A DNA stretch of 64,000 bases from Allobosea sp. (GCA_024231975.1 JAAEQB010000009.1:1-64000), one strand, 5' to 3'. Numbered from the stretch's first letter, positions 1-8,788 are shown. Numbers and translations are program-made. The notes: generated by a model from the sequence alone, not told the origin.

Positions 1-57
1 GCAGACCTGGAAGCTTCGCTTGGCGAGATCGATCGCCAGAACATGGACGTCGGACAT
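1..57 (-). CDS. IS110-family transposase, N-terminal fragment cut by the window edge
   Basis: Reading leftward from ATG at 57-55, the 19 visible codons start MSDVHVLAIDLAKRSFQVC. This matches the first DEDD-type motif (IDLAK...F) of IS110/IS1111-family transposases. A strong ribosome-binding site (GGAGGAG) lies just upstream of the ATG. The rest of the gene is outside the window. The family call rests on this short N-terminus. A separate IS110 C-terminal relic lies at 40.6-40.95 kb, but I cannot tell whether the two belong to the same element. Confidence 0.7.
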   Translation of the reverse strand, partial: MSDVHVLAIDLAKRSFQVC

Positions 58-620
58 CGGCTCCTCCTTCGACCGCGCCTTGTTGGCGCTCGCAGGCACC
101 TTACGATGCCGGCCGGAGGGGGCATCCACCCCATCAGTTCACGCCCTGGTTGACTCCGAGCAATTGCGTCGAGGCCAGTGACGCGGGCGCACTCTGCGAC
201 AAAATGCGGGATGTGGTCCGTTCGCTCTATCACGGTGATCGCGGACGCTGAATCTGAATGATGCGGCGCTACGTCACCAATGCCAATCTGCTTTGATGGG
301 GATTTGCGATGCGAGTGCTGGATGTGGTGTCGACCCGCTGGTCAGGATAAGCTCTGCGCACTGCGTTCGGCGGCCGCGCAGATCATCGTCGCCGAATATA
401 TTAGCGGTCTGCCGCTGCTCAATGCTGTCCTGTACGGGCAGCCGGAGCTTCATGTCGGGCGCGGCAAGGTGCACGTTGCAGGCCATACGCTGGCGGGAGG
501 AACCCCGGGGCAGTGCGTATGGTGGTCGACAGAGTCGTGGGGATCGGGCTTAAGGACGATCTGACGGTCGAGCAGGAGCATGAATGAGGGGGTTCTGTTC
601 GGTCGGGGGATTGGGAATAG
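58..620. other. Intergenic region, no convincing gene
   Basis: About 560 bases separate the IS110 start from the 2-hydroxyacid dehydrogenase. The first part is probably the non-coding end of the IS110 element. Several short ORFs overlap at 274-590 but none looks like a known protein. A 22-codon reading at 519-587 (DRVVGIGLKDDLTVEQEHE at its end) has protein-like composition and could be the tail of a decayed gene. I could not identify it. No good FNR-like site precedes the dehydrogenase. Confidence 0.4.
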
Positions 621-1592
621 ATGGCCTGCAATACACTGCTGCTCCAGCACGATGTCCGGTGCGTGACGGTCCCGCTCAACATCGCCATGGTGGATGATTT
701 CAAGAGTGCAGAGGCGATCAGCCCCTTTGTGGCCTCTCGCCTGGATGCCGAGTTCATAGATCGATTGCCTGAGCTGAAACTCATCACAATCGGTTCGGCG
801 GGATATGACCATATCGACCTAGCAGCCTGCCGCGAGCGTGGCGTCGTCATTGCAAATGTGCCGGATTGCGGGGATGCGACGGCCGCCCAACACGCCTTCG
901 CGCTGCTTTTGGCGCTGGCGCGCAACATCGTGGAGAGCGTCGCGCTCACGCAGCGCGGCGGCTTCTCAATGGCCGGCACGCGCGGCCTCGAATTGCGTGA
1001 CAAGGTCATCGCGGTTGTCGGGACAGGTCACATCGGGCGCCGTACGATCGAGATCGCGCGCGGGTTCGGCATGCGTGTCGTCGCCTTCGATCAGGTCCAG
1101 GACGCGGCTGCCGCGACACGGCTAGGCTTCACCTATGGGCCGCTCGACGAGGTCCTGGCGCAGGCCGATGTGGTAACGCTGCATGTGCCGTCATCGCCAT
1201 CGACGGTGGGACTGATCGGCGAGCGGCAATTCGCGGCGATGAAGGATCGCGCCATCCTCATCAATACGGCGCGCGGCAATGTGGTCGACTCCGAAGCGCT
1301 GGTCCGGGCGCTGGCGAACGGCAAGCTGCGCGCGGCCGGCCTCGACGTGCTGCCGCAGGAGCCGCTGATCCGCGAGGAAGCCGAGATATTTCGCCAGGAC
1401 AAGACGGTCGATGCGTCTGATCTCAAGGCGCCTGTCGCCAATCACGTGCTGCTTCGATTCCCCAACGTCCTGGTCACGCCGCACAATGCCTACAACACCG
1501 ACGCGGCCCTGGCGCGCATCATGGAGACCACAATCGCCAACATCGAAGGCTTTGCGGCTGGTCGCCCCATCAACCTGGTCGAGGCTGCTTGA
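621..1592 (+). CDS. D-2-hydroxyacid dehydrogenase (D-lactate dehydrogenase-like)
   Basis: This 323-residue protein is an NAD-dependent D-2-hydroxyacid dehydrogenase, a cytosolic enzyme interconverting 2-keto and D-2-hydroxy acids. The dinucleotide motif VGTGHIG is near residue 134. The catalytic Arg is in INTARGNVVD, the Glu in DVLPQEP and the His in VTPHNAYNT. The N-terminus appears 15-30 residues shorter than in typical members (MKIAFFDTKPY-like start missing), so either the start is unusual or the 5' end has decayed. The next gene begins two bases after the stop, so the pair is probably co-transcribed. A D-lactate dehydrogenase would regenerate NAD+ under oxygen limitation, which fits the neighbourhood, but the exact substrate is not visible. 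Confidence 0.85.
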   Translation: MACNTLLLQHDVRCVTVPLNIAMVDDFKSAEAISPFVASRLDAEFIDRLPELKLITIGSAGYDHIDLAACRERGVVIANVPDCGDATAAQHAFALLLALARNIVESVALTQRGGFSMAGTRGLELRDKVIAVVGTGHIGRRTIEIARGFGMRVVAFDQVQDAAAATRLGFTYGPLDEVLAQADVVTLHVPSSPSTVGLIGERQFAAMKDRAILINTARGNVVDSEALVRALANGKLRAAGLDVLPQEPLIREEAEIFRQDKTVDASDLKAPVANHVLLRFPNVLVTPHNAYNTDAALARIMETTIANIEGFAAGRPINLVEAA

Positions 1593-1593
1593 G

Positions 1594-2262
1594 ATGTGCC
1601 TGTCCGCAGAGGTCAGTCTCGCCGCCGCGGCCGTCCTCATCCCGGCCGGAGCCGTCGCCGCCTCATCGGCTTGGCGGCGGGATCGCCGCTACCTGATGAT
1701 CGCGACGCTGCCTTTTCTGTTCGGCCTGCAACAATTGGTGGAAGGACTGGTCTGGATCGAGGGTCGCGCCGGCAACACGCACCATGTCGCTCAGTATTCA
1801 CTCCTCTACATGTTCTTCACATGGATTGCTTGGCCGATCTGGGTGCCAGTCTCGGCGTATTTTCTCGAGCGCGGCGCGCGGCGCAATATCATCCTTCTGT
1901 TCGTCATCGCCGGAGCGATGCTCGGCGGCCTGCAGTTCGTTCCGTACTTTGTCCATGATGGCTGGCTAACCACGACGTTCCTGCGCTGGGCGGTCCGCTA
2001 CCAGGACATCAATCTGCTCGACGGGCTTGTCTCGCGGATCGTGACCTATGCGATCTATGTCACCGTGGTCATCGTGCCGTTCCTGCTGGTGCGCGACTGG
2101 AAGATCAAGACATTCGGCTTACTCGTCGCCGGCGTCCTCATCGTCACCTACGTGTTCTTCTCTTACGCCTACATCTCGGTGTTCTGCTTTGGCGGCGCGG
2201 TTATCTCCGCGTATCTCCTGGCGCTGATCTGGCGCATGCGTGCCACGCCCGCTCCGGTGTAA
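1594..2262 (+). CDS. Integral membrane protein, DUF6629-like
   Basis: This 222-residue protein starts MCLSAEVSLAAAAVL and has about seven hydrophobic segments. An early MC-S-A--S start followed by FLFGLQQLVEGLVW matches the pattern I associate with the DUF6629 family. No function is known to me. The ATG at 1594 is two bases after the upstream stop, suggesting translational coupling to the dehydrogenase. The longer frame opening at 1411 overlaps the dehydrogenase and is a shadow. The gene converges on the UbiB-like gene, whose stop is 13 bases away. Confidence 0.7.
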   Translation: MCLSAEVSLAAAAVLIPAGAVAASSAWRRDRRYLMIATLPFLFGLQQLVEGLVWIEGRAGNTHHVAQYSLLYMFFTWIAWPIWVPVSAYFLERGARRNIILLFVIAGAMLGGLQFVPYFVHDGWLTTTFLRWAVRYQDINLLDGLVSRIVTYAIYVTVVIVPFLLVRDWKIKTFGLLVAGVLIVTYVFFSYAYISVFCFGGAVISAYLLALIWRMRATPAPV

Positions 2263-2274
2263 TCGCCCGGGCAC

Positions 2275-3259
2275 TCAACCTTGCCAGAGCGATCGCGCCA
2301 AGCGCGCGACGCGCAGACAAAGCCAGATCGCGAGAGCGAAGCCGATCAGAGTCGCCGCTGGCATCCCCAGCACGTGGGGGCCGGCATTTACTTGCGCCAG
2401 CAGGGCGGACGCGACCAGCAGGCCAGCCGACAGGAGCGCGAGCGCCAGGAGCCCCGCGCGGCGATCCAGCCTCCGCTCGATTTCCTCCGAATGCGCGATG
2501 CGCAGCCCGAGAGCAGGTTCCTTCCCGTATTGATGGGCGCGATGCAGCAGCGAAGCAAGCAACGCAGGCAGATCCTGGGCCGAGAGCGCGAGCTCGGTCT
2601 TGAGGCGCGTCATGGCAGCGCGCTCGGGCCTGCCGCCCAGCGTATCGGCGATCGCGGCTTCACCCTTGGCGATGAGGTTATCGAGCACGTTGAAGTCCGG
2701 GTCCAGCCGGCGCAGGCAACCCTCGATCAGAAAGAGCGCGCGGACGAGGACCATGAGGTTGTAGGGCATCGCGACATGGGCGCCGTCGCCGAGCCGCATC
2801 ACTCTCAGAAAGGCGTCGGCGATCGACCAATCCTTGAGGGGAAGCGATGAATAGTCGCTGAGAATCTCTTCAATACCGGGGGCGAAAAGCGCTCGATCGG
2901 CTGTGCGGTCGATCAGCGAGAGCTCGATGGCGGCGTCGAGCATCCAGCCAGCGTCCTGCTGAACGAAGGCCTGCAGGAATAGTCCGAGATTGCGCCTTGT
3001 GGTGCGGTCGAGATTGCCGACAAGGCCGAAATCGTGAAAGCAGATCCGGCCGTCTTCCATCAGGAAGAGGTTGCCGGGATGAGGGTCGCCGTGAAAAAGC
3101 CCGCTCTTCAGCAACTGCTCGAGATAGAAATCGACGAGTACGCCCGCGATGCGGGGACCGTCCTGCACCACGGCCGGATCCTCGATCGATCGGCCGTGGC
3201 TCAAGACCTGTACGAGGATCGACTCCCTGCATAGCGCTTCGATCGCTTCTGGCAGATAC
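2275..3259 (-). pseudogene. ABC1/UbiB-family kinase-like protein, 3' part (split by an IS)
   Basis: This is the C-terminal portion of an atypical ABC1/ADCK/UbiB kinase-like protein. It holds the catalytic loop GLFHGDPHPGN and the metal-binding DFG in ICFHDFGLVGN. Two hydrophobic segments near the C-terminus are as in membrane-anchored UbiB proteins. The 5' part lies at 4785-5412 on the far side of an IS1182-family element. Joining base 4785 to base 3257, which drops the IS and one AC repeat, restores one frame of 536 residues through DVYVPM-YLPEAI. The separate ORF opening at 3294 starts inside the IS end and is an artefact. UbiB-type proteins are linked to ubiquinone biosynthesis; this paralogue's role is unknown. 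Confidence 0.85.
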
Positions 3260-3275
3260 CGTTGAAAAAGTCGGC
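3260..3275 (+). repeat. Left terminal inverted repeat of the IS1182-family element
   Basis: CGTTGAAAAAGTCGGC, a perfect inverted match to 4769-4784. It lies 53 bases beyond the stop codon of the transposase. Confidence 0.85.
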
Positions 3276-3327
3276 CTGCGAGCGAGGCGACCATGAGCGG
3301 AGATTTTCTGGCGAGCGCTTTCGCCCT

Positions 3328-4716
3328 TCACGCGGCCCTCATCTGAGGTCCGTTCGGCAGGAGCTTGGCGAGCTTCCTGAGGTTCTGGGCTGTTGCGGCG
3401 AGATGGAACTCGTCTCTGGCGCCGCTCGGTCCGCGTAGTCGCAGCCGGTCGAGCCTCAGGATGCGCTTGAGGTGGGCGAAGAGCATCTCGACCTTCTTCC
3501 GTTCTCGCCGCGAGGTGACATAGGCATCGGTCACGGCGATGTCCCTGGCCATGTCGCGGGCGCCCTCGTGGATTGAACGCAGGATCTTGCGGGCCGGGGT
3601 GTTTGGGCAGCACTGCGGCTTCAGCGTGCAGGCGTCGCAGGCAAATTTGCTGGCGTGGTAGCGCATCATACCGTTCTCATCGACGAGCGGGCGCTCGGTT
3701 CGATAGACCTTCTGGCGCTGCCTCAACGTCTTCCCGGCCGGGCAGGTATAGAGGTCTTGGTCGTGGTCGTAGGCGAAGTCGGAACGGCTGAAGGTGCCGT
3801 CGCTGCGCTGGGATTTGTCGAACACCGGGATATGCGGCTCGATCCTGCGCTCATGGACCAGCCAGGCGAGGTTCTCGGCCGAGCCGTAGGCACTGTCGGC
3901 GGCAAGCTTGGCCGGCCAGAGGCCGAAGCGCTCCTGCGTCCGGTCGAGCATGGTGCGAGCCGAACCGACCTCGGCCTGCCGGATGGCGCGGCTGGCCTCG
4001 ACATCGACGATGACGGCGTGGTCGAGGTCGATCAGATAGTTGGTGGCATAAGCGAAGAAGGCATGGCCCTTCAGGGCTCCGGTCCATTGCGCTGCCGGAT
4101 CGGAGCGAGAGACGAACTTCGGCTTCGCCTCGCTGGCTGCACCCCAGGCGGCCTCGTCGAGCGTGTCGAGATACTCGCGAACCGAACGTCGTGTCCGAGC
4201 GAGATCGTCCCAGTCCACCGGCTCGGAGGCTTCCGCCGAACGCTGCTTGTTCGCGTCTGCCCGGATTAGGCTGGCATCGACCGCAAAGCCTTCGCCGCCG
4301 ACGAGGCCCTCGGCAATACAGCGCCGGACGGTCGTCTCGAACAGTTCGCGGAGAAGATCGCTGTCGCGGAAACGGCCGTGCCGGTTCTTCGAGAAGGTGG
4401 AATGGTCGGGCACGTCCCCTTCGAGCCCGAGCCGGCAGAACCACCGATAGGCCAGGTTGAGATGCACTTCCTCGCACAGGCGCCGCTCGGAGCGGATGCC
4501 GAAGCAGTAGCCGATGAGCAGCATCCGGATCATCAGTTCCGGATCGATCGAGGGGCGGCCCACCTCACTGTAGAACGGGCGCAGATGAGCGCGGATCTCC
4601 GAGAGATCAACGAAGCGGTCGATGGCGCGAACCCAGTGATCGGCCGGGACGTGGCGATCCAGGCTGAACTCGTAAAACAGCGCCTCCTGCGCTACCCGCC
4701 GCTCGCCCATCATCAC
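3328..4716 (-). CDS. IS1182-family transposase
   Basis: The 462-residue transposase has the N-terminal DUF772-type region (DHWVRAIDRFVDLSEIRAHL, then GRPSIDPELMIRMLLIGYC) followed by a DDE nuclease. Candidate acidic residues are in FAVDASLIRAD, AADSAYGSAENL and the late KKVEMLFAHLKRILRL stretch. A Cys-rich insertion (CPAGKTL, CDACTLKPQCC) is also present. Length and order fit IS1182/IS5-like transposases, and the frame is intact. It is transcribed in the same direction as the gene it interrupts, so it may contribute transcription into the 3' fragment. Confidence 0.93.
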   Translation of the reverse strand: MMMGERRVAQEALFYEFSLDRHVPADHWVRAIDRFVDLSEIRAHLRPFYSEVGRPSIDPELMIRMLLIGYCFGIRSERRLCEEVHLNLAYRWFCRLGLEGDVPDHSTFSKNRHGRFRDSDLLRELFETTVRRCIAEGLVGGEGFAVDASLIRADANKQRSAEASEPVDWDDLARTRRSVREYLDTLDEAAWGAASEAKPKFVSRSDPAAQWTGALKGHAFFAYATNYLIDLDHAVIVDVEASRAIRQAEVGSARTMLDRTQERFGLWPAKLAADSAYGSAENLAWLVHERRIEPHIPVFDKSQRSDGTFSRSDFAYDHDQDLYTCPAGKTLRQRQKVYRTERPLVDENGMMRYHASKFACDACTLKPQCCPNTPARKILRSIHEGARDMARDIAVTDAYVTSRRERKKVEMLFAHLKRILRLDRLRLRGPSGARDEFHLAATAQNLRKLAKLLPNGPQMRAA

Positions 4717-4768
4717 TCCGCCCTCAGTGAGGACGACAACTGAATCAGGACTTCACGCGTCCAGCAAC

Positions 4769-4784
4769 GCCGACTTTTTCAACG
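4769..4784 (-). repeat. Right terminal inverted repeat of the IS1182-family element
   Basis: The reverse complement reads CGTTGAAAAAGTCGGC and is identical to the left end at 3260-3275. Confidence 0.85.
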
Positions 4785-5412
4785 ACATCGGCACATAGAC
4801 GTCGTTCCGCTGCTTATAGGCCTCACAGAAGCGCCGGATATTGCGCGCTTCCTGCAGAAGATCGGTTTCGCGCCTGAGATTGGTCCAGATCTCGCGGGCG
4901 AGGCGCTCGAGTTGTAAGCGCCGGAGGCTCGGGATCGCCGTTCCGGCGAGCCGGGCGACGGCAACGAGAATGCGCATGTCACCATCAATGCGCTCGCGCA
5001 TGTGCGGACGCCGGATCTTGACGATGACGTCCTTGCCGTCGGGCAGGGTGGCGTGATGAACCTGCGCGATCGACGCGGCGGCAAACGGCTCGTTGTCGAA
5101 GGACCGGAACACGTCGCCGAGCGGGCGAGCCAGCGCGTGTGCGAGTTCCGCTTCCGCCTCTTGCGCGGAGAAGGGCCGGGCGTGTTCGCGGAGCTCGCGT
5201 AGCTGCCGCAGATATGGCTCCGGGAACAGATCGGGCCGCATGCTGAGGGCCTGTCCGATCTTGATGAAGCTGCCGCCGAGATCATCGAGCGTCCGCCGCA
5301 GACGGGCTGGCAGGGCCGAGGCTTCGGCGCCGACTCCGCGTCGACGCTCGGCTAGATACAGCAGGACAAGCGAGGCGGCCGCAGCAAGGATCTTGACGAA
5401 CCGGAAGTTCAC
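4785..5412 (-). pseudogene. ABC1/UbiB-family kinase-like protein, 5' part (split by an IS)
   Basis: This is the N-terminal 209 residues of the UbiB-like protein. After a short hydrophobic start (ILAAAASLVLLYL) it carries the hallmark KxGQ motif in GSFIKIGQALSMRPD. The modified nucleotide loop AAASIAQVHHATL and the conserved lysine in VIVKIRRP follow. The frame then runs into the IS after DVYVPM and stops 31 bases inside it. The gene starts 40 bases after the GAPDH stop, so both probably share the promoter near 6.6 kb. The encoded fragment lacks the catalytic loop and should be inactive. Confidence 0.85.
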
Positions 5413-5451
5413 GTCGGCGGCCCCGCTTGATGACCGATGCCGCCCATGGCC

Positions 5452-6492
5452 TCAGAAGAACCGCTGGCGGATGCCGAGCGAAGCGTTCGTGCGCGCGATG
5501 GACGCGTGGGCGTCGGGTTCGAGGCCGGTGAGCGCGCGAATCGCGTCGATCGTCTCGGGAATGACGATCGCCTGATTGTCCACCATATAGGCGTAGAAAA
5601 GCTCGTCACCTTCGGTGCGCAGCATGTCCTCCCACAGCGCCACTTCGTAAAGATTGTCGCGGGGTCGGTCGAGATCGGCCATGAGTTCCTTGACCGTGTT
5701 GATGGCACCGAGCCCATCCGTGGTCCGGATCAAAGCAATGCGTGAAGACCATCGGAAGGCCTGAAGCACCTCCTCTTTGTCGGCCGGTCGTGTCAGCTGG
5801 ACCGACCAGTAATGGAGATGCGCAAGCGTCTCCGGCACCTTCACCGCCATGGTGACGACATCGAGCTCAGGATCGACGCTTTGGACGTCGGGCCCCTGAT
5901 GGCTCGGGATCTTCGGCTCGGGTACGAGCGTGTTCATGATGCCGCCGGCATCGCTTTCCCAGGGATCGGTGGCGCGCCTCAGCAGGGTTCCGCGCGCGCG
6001 CTTCAGGAGACCAGCTCGCTTGAGGGCCGAGAGCGTGCGGACGATGGATGTGGTGTTGCAGGACACGACGCGTGTCGACTCGCGACCGATGGCGCTTGCG
6101 AAGGAGCTTTCGGCAACGAACGAATGTCCGGTCACGGCGTGCTTTTCGCCGCCATGCAGGATGAACTTGATACGCCGAGAACGGTAGCGCTCGACATTGG
6201 CGGCGCCGATATGCTTGGGCGTGCAATCGATGATGACGTCGGCCTGCTCGAGAAGCGCATCGAGGGGACCGGCGACCGTGAGGCCGGCTGCCGTCATCGC
6301 CCCGTGCGCCTCATCGGTGGCCGCATAGAGCGCGATTTTCTTCTGATCCAGCGAACGCAGGCGCCAATCGCTGGCGACGTCGCAGACGCCGACGAGTTCC
6401 ATGTCATCCTGAAGGCGCACGGCGTCGGCCACGCGCTTGCCGATCACGCCGAATCCGTTCACCGCGACGCGGACGGAGCTCTCCTGTGTCAT
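5452..6492 (-). CDS. Type II (archaeal-type) glyceraldehyde-3-phosphate dehydrogenase
   Basis: The 346-residue protein follows the archaeal GAPDH pattern rather than the usual bacterial GapA. It has the nucleotide-binding start VRVAVNGFGVIGKRVADAV, the region IDCTPKHIGAANVERY, and the active-site cysteine in VVSCNTTSIVRTL. It would catalyse oxidation of glyceraldehyde-3-phosphate; whether it phosphorylates or prefers NADP is not visible. It is complete, starts at ATG 6492 and has an FNR-like site about 100 bases upstream (6593-6606). The UbiB-like gene follows it. Archaeal-type GAPDH is uncommon in alphaproteobacteria, which suggests acquisition by transfer. Confidence 0.88.
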   Translation of the reverse strand: MTQESSVRVAVNGFGVIGKRVADAVRLQDDMELVGVCDVASDWRLRSLDQKKIALYAATDEAHGAMTAAGLTVAGPLDALLEQADVIIDCTPKHIGAANVERYRSRRIKFILHGGEKHAVTGHSFVAESSFASAIGRESTRVVSCNTTSIVRTLSALKRAGLLKRARGTLLRRATDPWESDAGGIMNTLVPEPKIPSHQGPDVQSVDPELDVVTMAVKVPETLAHLHYWSVQLTRPADKEEVLQAFRWSSRIALIRTTDGLGAINTVKELMADLDRPRDNLYEVALWEDMLRTEGDELFYAYMVDNQAIVIPETIDAIRALTGLEPDAHASIARTNASLGIRQRFF

Positions 6493-6592
6493 TGCAGGTA
6501 TTCCTCGACGGGTTGCGGCAATAGCCCCGGCGCCGGTCTCTTGACCGGGGCGGCGGACATCACCTGCTTGCCAGCGTGTGCGCCTATGATCT

Positions 6593-6606
6593 TTGATCGA
6601 AGTTAA
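6593..6606 (-). promoter_or_regulatory. FNR-like site A, upstream of the GAPDH gene
   Basis: TTGATCGAAGTTAA, identical to site H at 31.4 kb. It lies 100 bases before the GAPDH start. No obvious -10 hexamer sits at class II distance, so the promoter geometry is unclear. Confidence 0.6.
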
Positions 6607-6723
6607 GGTTGCCGCCCTCCGATAGGGCCGCTGATACTTGGTGAAATCAGCTAGGAAATGCTTTTCGGCTGATCTTCTCGCGCCCTTGCAGGGCTTGGTT
6701 CAGTACTCAATGCTGGCCGCTTG

Positions 6724-6753
6724 CCCGATGCCGACGACGATGCCGGCATCGGG
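6724..6753. terminator. Perfect 10-bp stem hairpin downstream of the multicopper oxidase
   Basis: CCCGATGCCG at 6724-6733 pairs with CGGCATCGGG at 6744-6753. It lies 12 bases after the oxidase stop. The T-rich bases (TTTCTC) follow only on the plus strand, so as a minus-strand terminator it lacks a good U-tract. It may instead protect the mRNA end. Confidence 0.4.
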
Positions 6754-6764
6754 TTTCTCGCGGC

Positions 6765-8249
6765 TCAGCCGAGGTCGTCATAGGTGACGTAGGCCATCAT
6801 CCCAGTCGCCATGTGATAGAGATGATGGCAATGCAATGGCCATGTCCCGGGGTTGTTGGCGTCGAAGGCGATCGTCATCGAGGCCCCCGGCGGAACGAGG
6901 ACGGTATCGCGAACCGCGCCGGCCAGTTTCGCGCCGTTGATGGCGGTGACCTGGAAATGATGGCCGTGCAGGTGCATCGGATGCGACATCATCGATGCGT
7001 TGCGCATGGTGATCTCGATGCGCTGCCGGCGCCTGGCACGCAGTGCGTCGCCGCCATCGATCGCCCACGCATAGCTCTGCATCTGGCCGGTCAGCGTCAG
7101 CGTGAAACTGCGATCCGCCGGCTTCACCTCCAGAGGATGTTGCGCGCGCAGTCGCTGCTCGAGGTCGGCCCCGACGATCGGCCCGGCCACGTCACCTACC
7201 TTGGCGACGCGTTTTACGGTGGATTGGGAGGTGGCCAGGATCACGCCCGTTCGTTCGGCAGCTCCCTCGCGCAGCGCAAGGACGGGATAGGCGCCCTCGC
7301 CGGTCGGCAGCGCGAGAGAGATGTCAAGGCGCTGCCCCATGCTGACCGGGAAGCTCGAACCCACGATCGGTTCGACGGCTTGGCCGTCGACAGCCAGAAG
7401 CGTGCCCGTGAGCGCGCCGGTATCGATGGTAAAGCCCGTCGCGGTTGCGCCGTTGATGATGCGAAGGCGGACGCGGCCGGCTTTTTCCACGCGCACGATT
7501 TCGGGGTCGTCGAGCGTCCGCTCGTTGGCGAGATAGGCATCGTAGTCGATGTCGTTGAGGTCCATTCCGGCCATCTGCATGCCGGGCATCGCCCCCATCG
7601 ACATCTTGCCCATGTCGCCATGTCCCTTGCCGGAATGGTTCGTCATCGGCATGCCGGCCATATCGCCTGATTTCTTGCCCGCGTCGTGGCCTTGACCTTG
7701 TTGCAGCCGCGCGAGAAGTTCTTCGACGGGTGTGAAGGAGAAATCATGCAGGAGGATGACGACCTCCTGCTCGTCGCGCGCCCGATCGGCGGCCCGGCGG
7801 ACGATAAGCGGGGCTGCGAGCAGATTCTGCTCCTGCAGCGTGTGGGCGTGCATCCAGTGCGTCCCGCCATCGCCGACGGGGAACGTGTAGCGATGACTGG
7901 TTGCCGGTTTGAGCAATGGCAAGGGGTTGTCCGGCACGCCGTCCGCCTCCCACGGCGGCGTCAGCCCGTGCCAGTGAATGAGCGTCGGTTGACCGATCAC
8001 GTTCGTAAGCTCGACGTCGAAGAGCACCTCCGCATCCAATGTCAGGCCATGCGTGCCATCGGGTTGCATGAGGCCGAAGACGCGTGCGGCGCGGCCATTG
8101 ACCTCGATGGTGCGGCTCGCGGCCGCGAGCTTGGTGGGTGAGCGGCCGGCCTGCGTCTGCGCCCAGCCGATCGCGGGACGAGCAAGTGCGCCAGTCCCGA
8201 GAGCGGCCGCGCCGCTCATCATGGTGTTGAGAAAACTGCGTCTATTCAT
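6765..8249 (-). CDS. Multicopper oxidase (CueO/CopA-like), Tat-exported
   Basis: The 494-residue protein starts with a twin-arginine signal (MNRRSFLNTMMSGAAALG). All four copper-ligand blocks are visible: HWHGL, HWMHAHT, HPMHLHGHHF and HCHHLYHMATGMM. A Met/His-rich insertion (GMPMTNHSGKGHGDMGKM and following) resembles the methionine-rich segment of CueO-type cuprous oxidases. It would oxidise Cu(I) or other substrates in the periplasm using oxygen. It follows a Cys-rich secreted protein gene by 95 bases, and the canonical FNR-like site B heads that pair. An oxygen-dependent oxidase in a suspected low-oxygen regulon is odd and suggests a metal-safety role around re-oxygenation. Confidence 0.9.
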   Translation of the reverse strand: MNRRSFLNTMMSGAAALGTGALARPAIGWAQTQAGRSPTKLAAASRTIEVNGRAARVFGLMQPDGTHGLTLDAEVLFDVELTNVIGQPTLIHWHGLTPPWEADGVPDNPLPLLKPATSHRYTFPVGDGGTHWMHAHTLQEQNLLAAPLIVRRAADRARDEQEVVILLHDFSFTPVEELLARLQQGQGHDAGKKSGDMAGMPMTNHSGKGHGDMGKMSMGAMPGMQMAGMDLNDIDYDAYLANERTLDDPEIVRVEKAGRVRLRIINGATATGFTIDTGALTGTLLAVDGQAVEPIVGSSFPVSMGQRLDISLALPTGEGAYPVLALREGAAERTGVILATSQSTVKRVAKVGDVAGPIVGADLEQRLRAQHPLEVKPADRSFTLTLTGQMQSYAWAIDGGDALRARRRQRIEITMRNASMMSHPMHLHGHHFQVTAINGAKLAGAVRDTVLVPPGASMTIAFDANNPGTWPLHCHHLYHMATGMMAYVTYDDLG

Positions 8250-8344
8250 GATCGTAAATCCTCATCGTGCCTGAATTGGCCAAGCGTGCTGATTGAGCGC
8301 ACCACGAGGGCGCGCGCCGAACCCCGAAGCATCGGGGGGCTGGG

Positions 8345-8722
8345 TCAGCGTCGAGGAGGTTTGTGCGGCTGGCGGACAAAAATGCCGGCGATCGGGTCGC
8401 CACGGTCGAGTTGATGCTTGACCAACATCGGCCGCGGCCTCCCATCCGAACCCATGGTTGCGGCCGCGTTGCAAAGGCTGCACACCGATGTGCAACAGCG
8501 GTCAGCGAGCGTTGGGACCAGTTTGTCGATGGCGTCAGTCCGAGAATGGACGCCGACAGTACTGCCCGCGCCATCGCTGCCCAACGCGTGCTCGACCAAA
8601 TGCCCCGTGTTCGGGCAGGGCATGGCGTGTGCGCTTGCGGCCGACATGCCGAGCAAGGCGAGCACGAGCACGGCGACCAGCGCCGTTCTCATGCAACCGA
8701 CAACACTGGCCAGTAAACTCAT
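8345..8722 (-). CDS. Small Cys-rich secreted protein of unknown function
   Basis: From ATG 8722 (preceded by AAGGCAG) the product is about 125 residues. A hydrophobic export segment (TALVAVLVLALLGMSAASAHA) precedes a mature part with Cys in RCCTSVCSLCNAA and a basic, proline-rich tail ending KPPRR. Two other proteins in the window share this plan (36939-37286 and 48432-48782). The last is also beside copper genes and a cytochrome b561. The architecture recalls DUF2946-like proteins near copper operons, but I cannot assign a function. The ATG lies 60 bases from the centre of FNR-like site B, with TATCCT at a class II -10 position. Confidence 0.6.
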   Translation of the reverse strand: MSLLASVVGCMRTALVAVLVLALLGMSAASAHAMPCPNTGHLVEHALGSDGAGSTVGVHSRTDAIDKLVPTLADRCCTSVCSLCNAAATMGSDGRPRPMLVKHQLDRGDPIAGIFVRQPHKPPRR

Positions 8723-8774
8723 CTGCCTTGAGGCCCCATTTCTGGAAGGATATCTTAGCACGCTTCAATCATGA

Positions 8775-8788
8775 TTGATCGGGATCAA
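8775..8788 (-). promoter_or_regulatory. FNR-like site B (canonical), upstream of the Cys-rich protein and multicopper oxidase
   Basis: TTGATCGGGATCAA matches the FNR/Anr consensus TTGAT-N4-ATCAA exactly. On the minus strand TATCCT (8752-8747) is centred 32 bases downstream of the site centre. That is the spacing of a class II FNR promoter with the site at about -41.5. The first gene starts at 8722. Confidence 0.75.

Larger units (their letters stand above)
3260..4784 (-). mobile_element. IS1182-family insertion sequence, about 1.5 kb
   Basis: The element is bounded by 16-bp perfect inverted repeats CGTTGAAAAAGTCGGC at 3260-3275 and, reversed, at 4769-4784. It carries one intact transposase gene on the minus strand. 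AC dinucleotides flank it (3258-3259 and 4785-4786). Removing the element with one AC restores the interrupted UbiB-like frame. Exact ends could differ by a base or two because the terminal C/G could be flank. The intact transposase and perfect ends suggest recent insertion. Confidence 0.85.

Noticed and set aside
293..306. TTGATGGGGATTTG upstream of the 2-hydroxyacid dehydrogenase as an FNR-like site
   Set aside because: Only one half-site matches; the second breaks the terminal AA. It may be chance.
280..564. 94-codon frame before the dehydrogenase as a gene
   Set aside because: No motif, no convincing ribosome-binding site, and competing frames overlap.
3260..3294. ATG at 3294 as the true start of the 3' UbiB-like fragment
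   Set aside because: It lies inside the IS inverted repeat region; the preceding residues are IS sequence.
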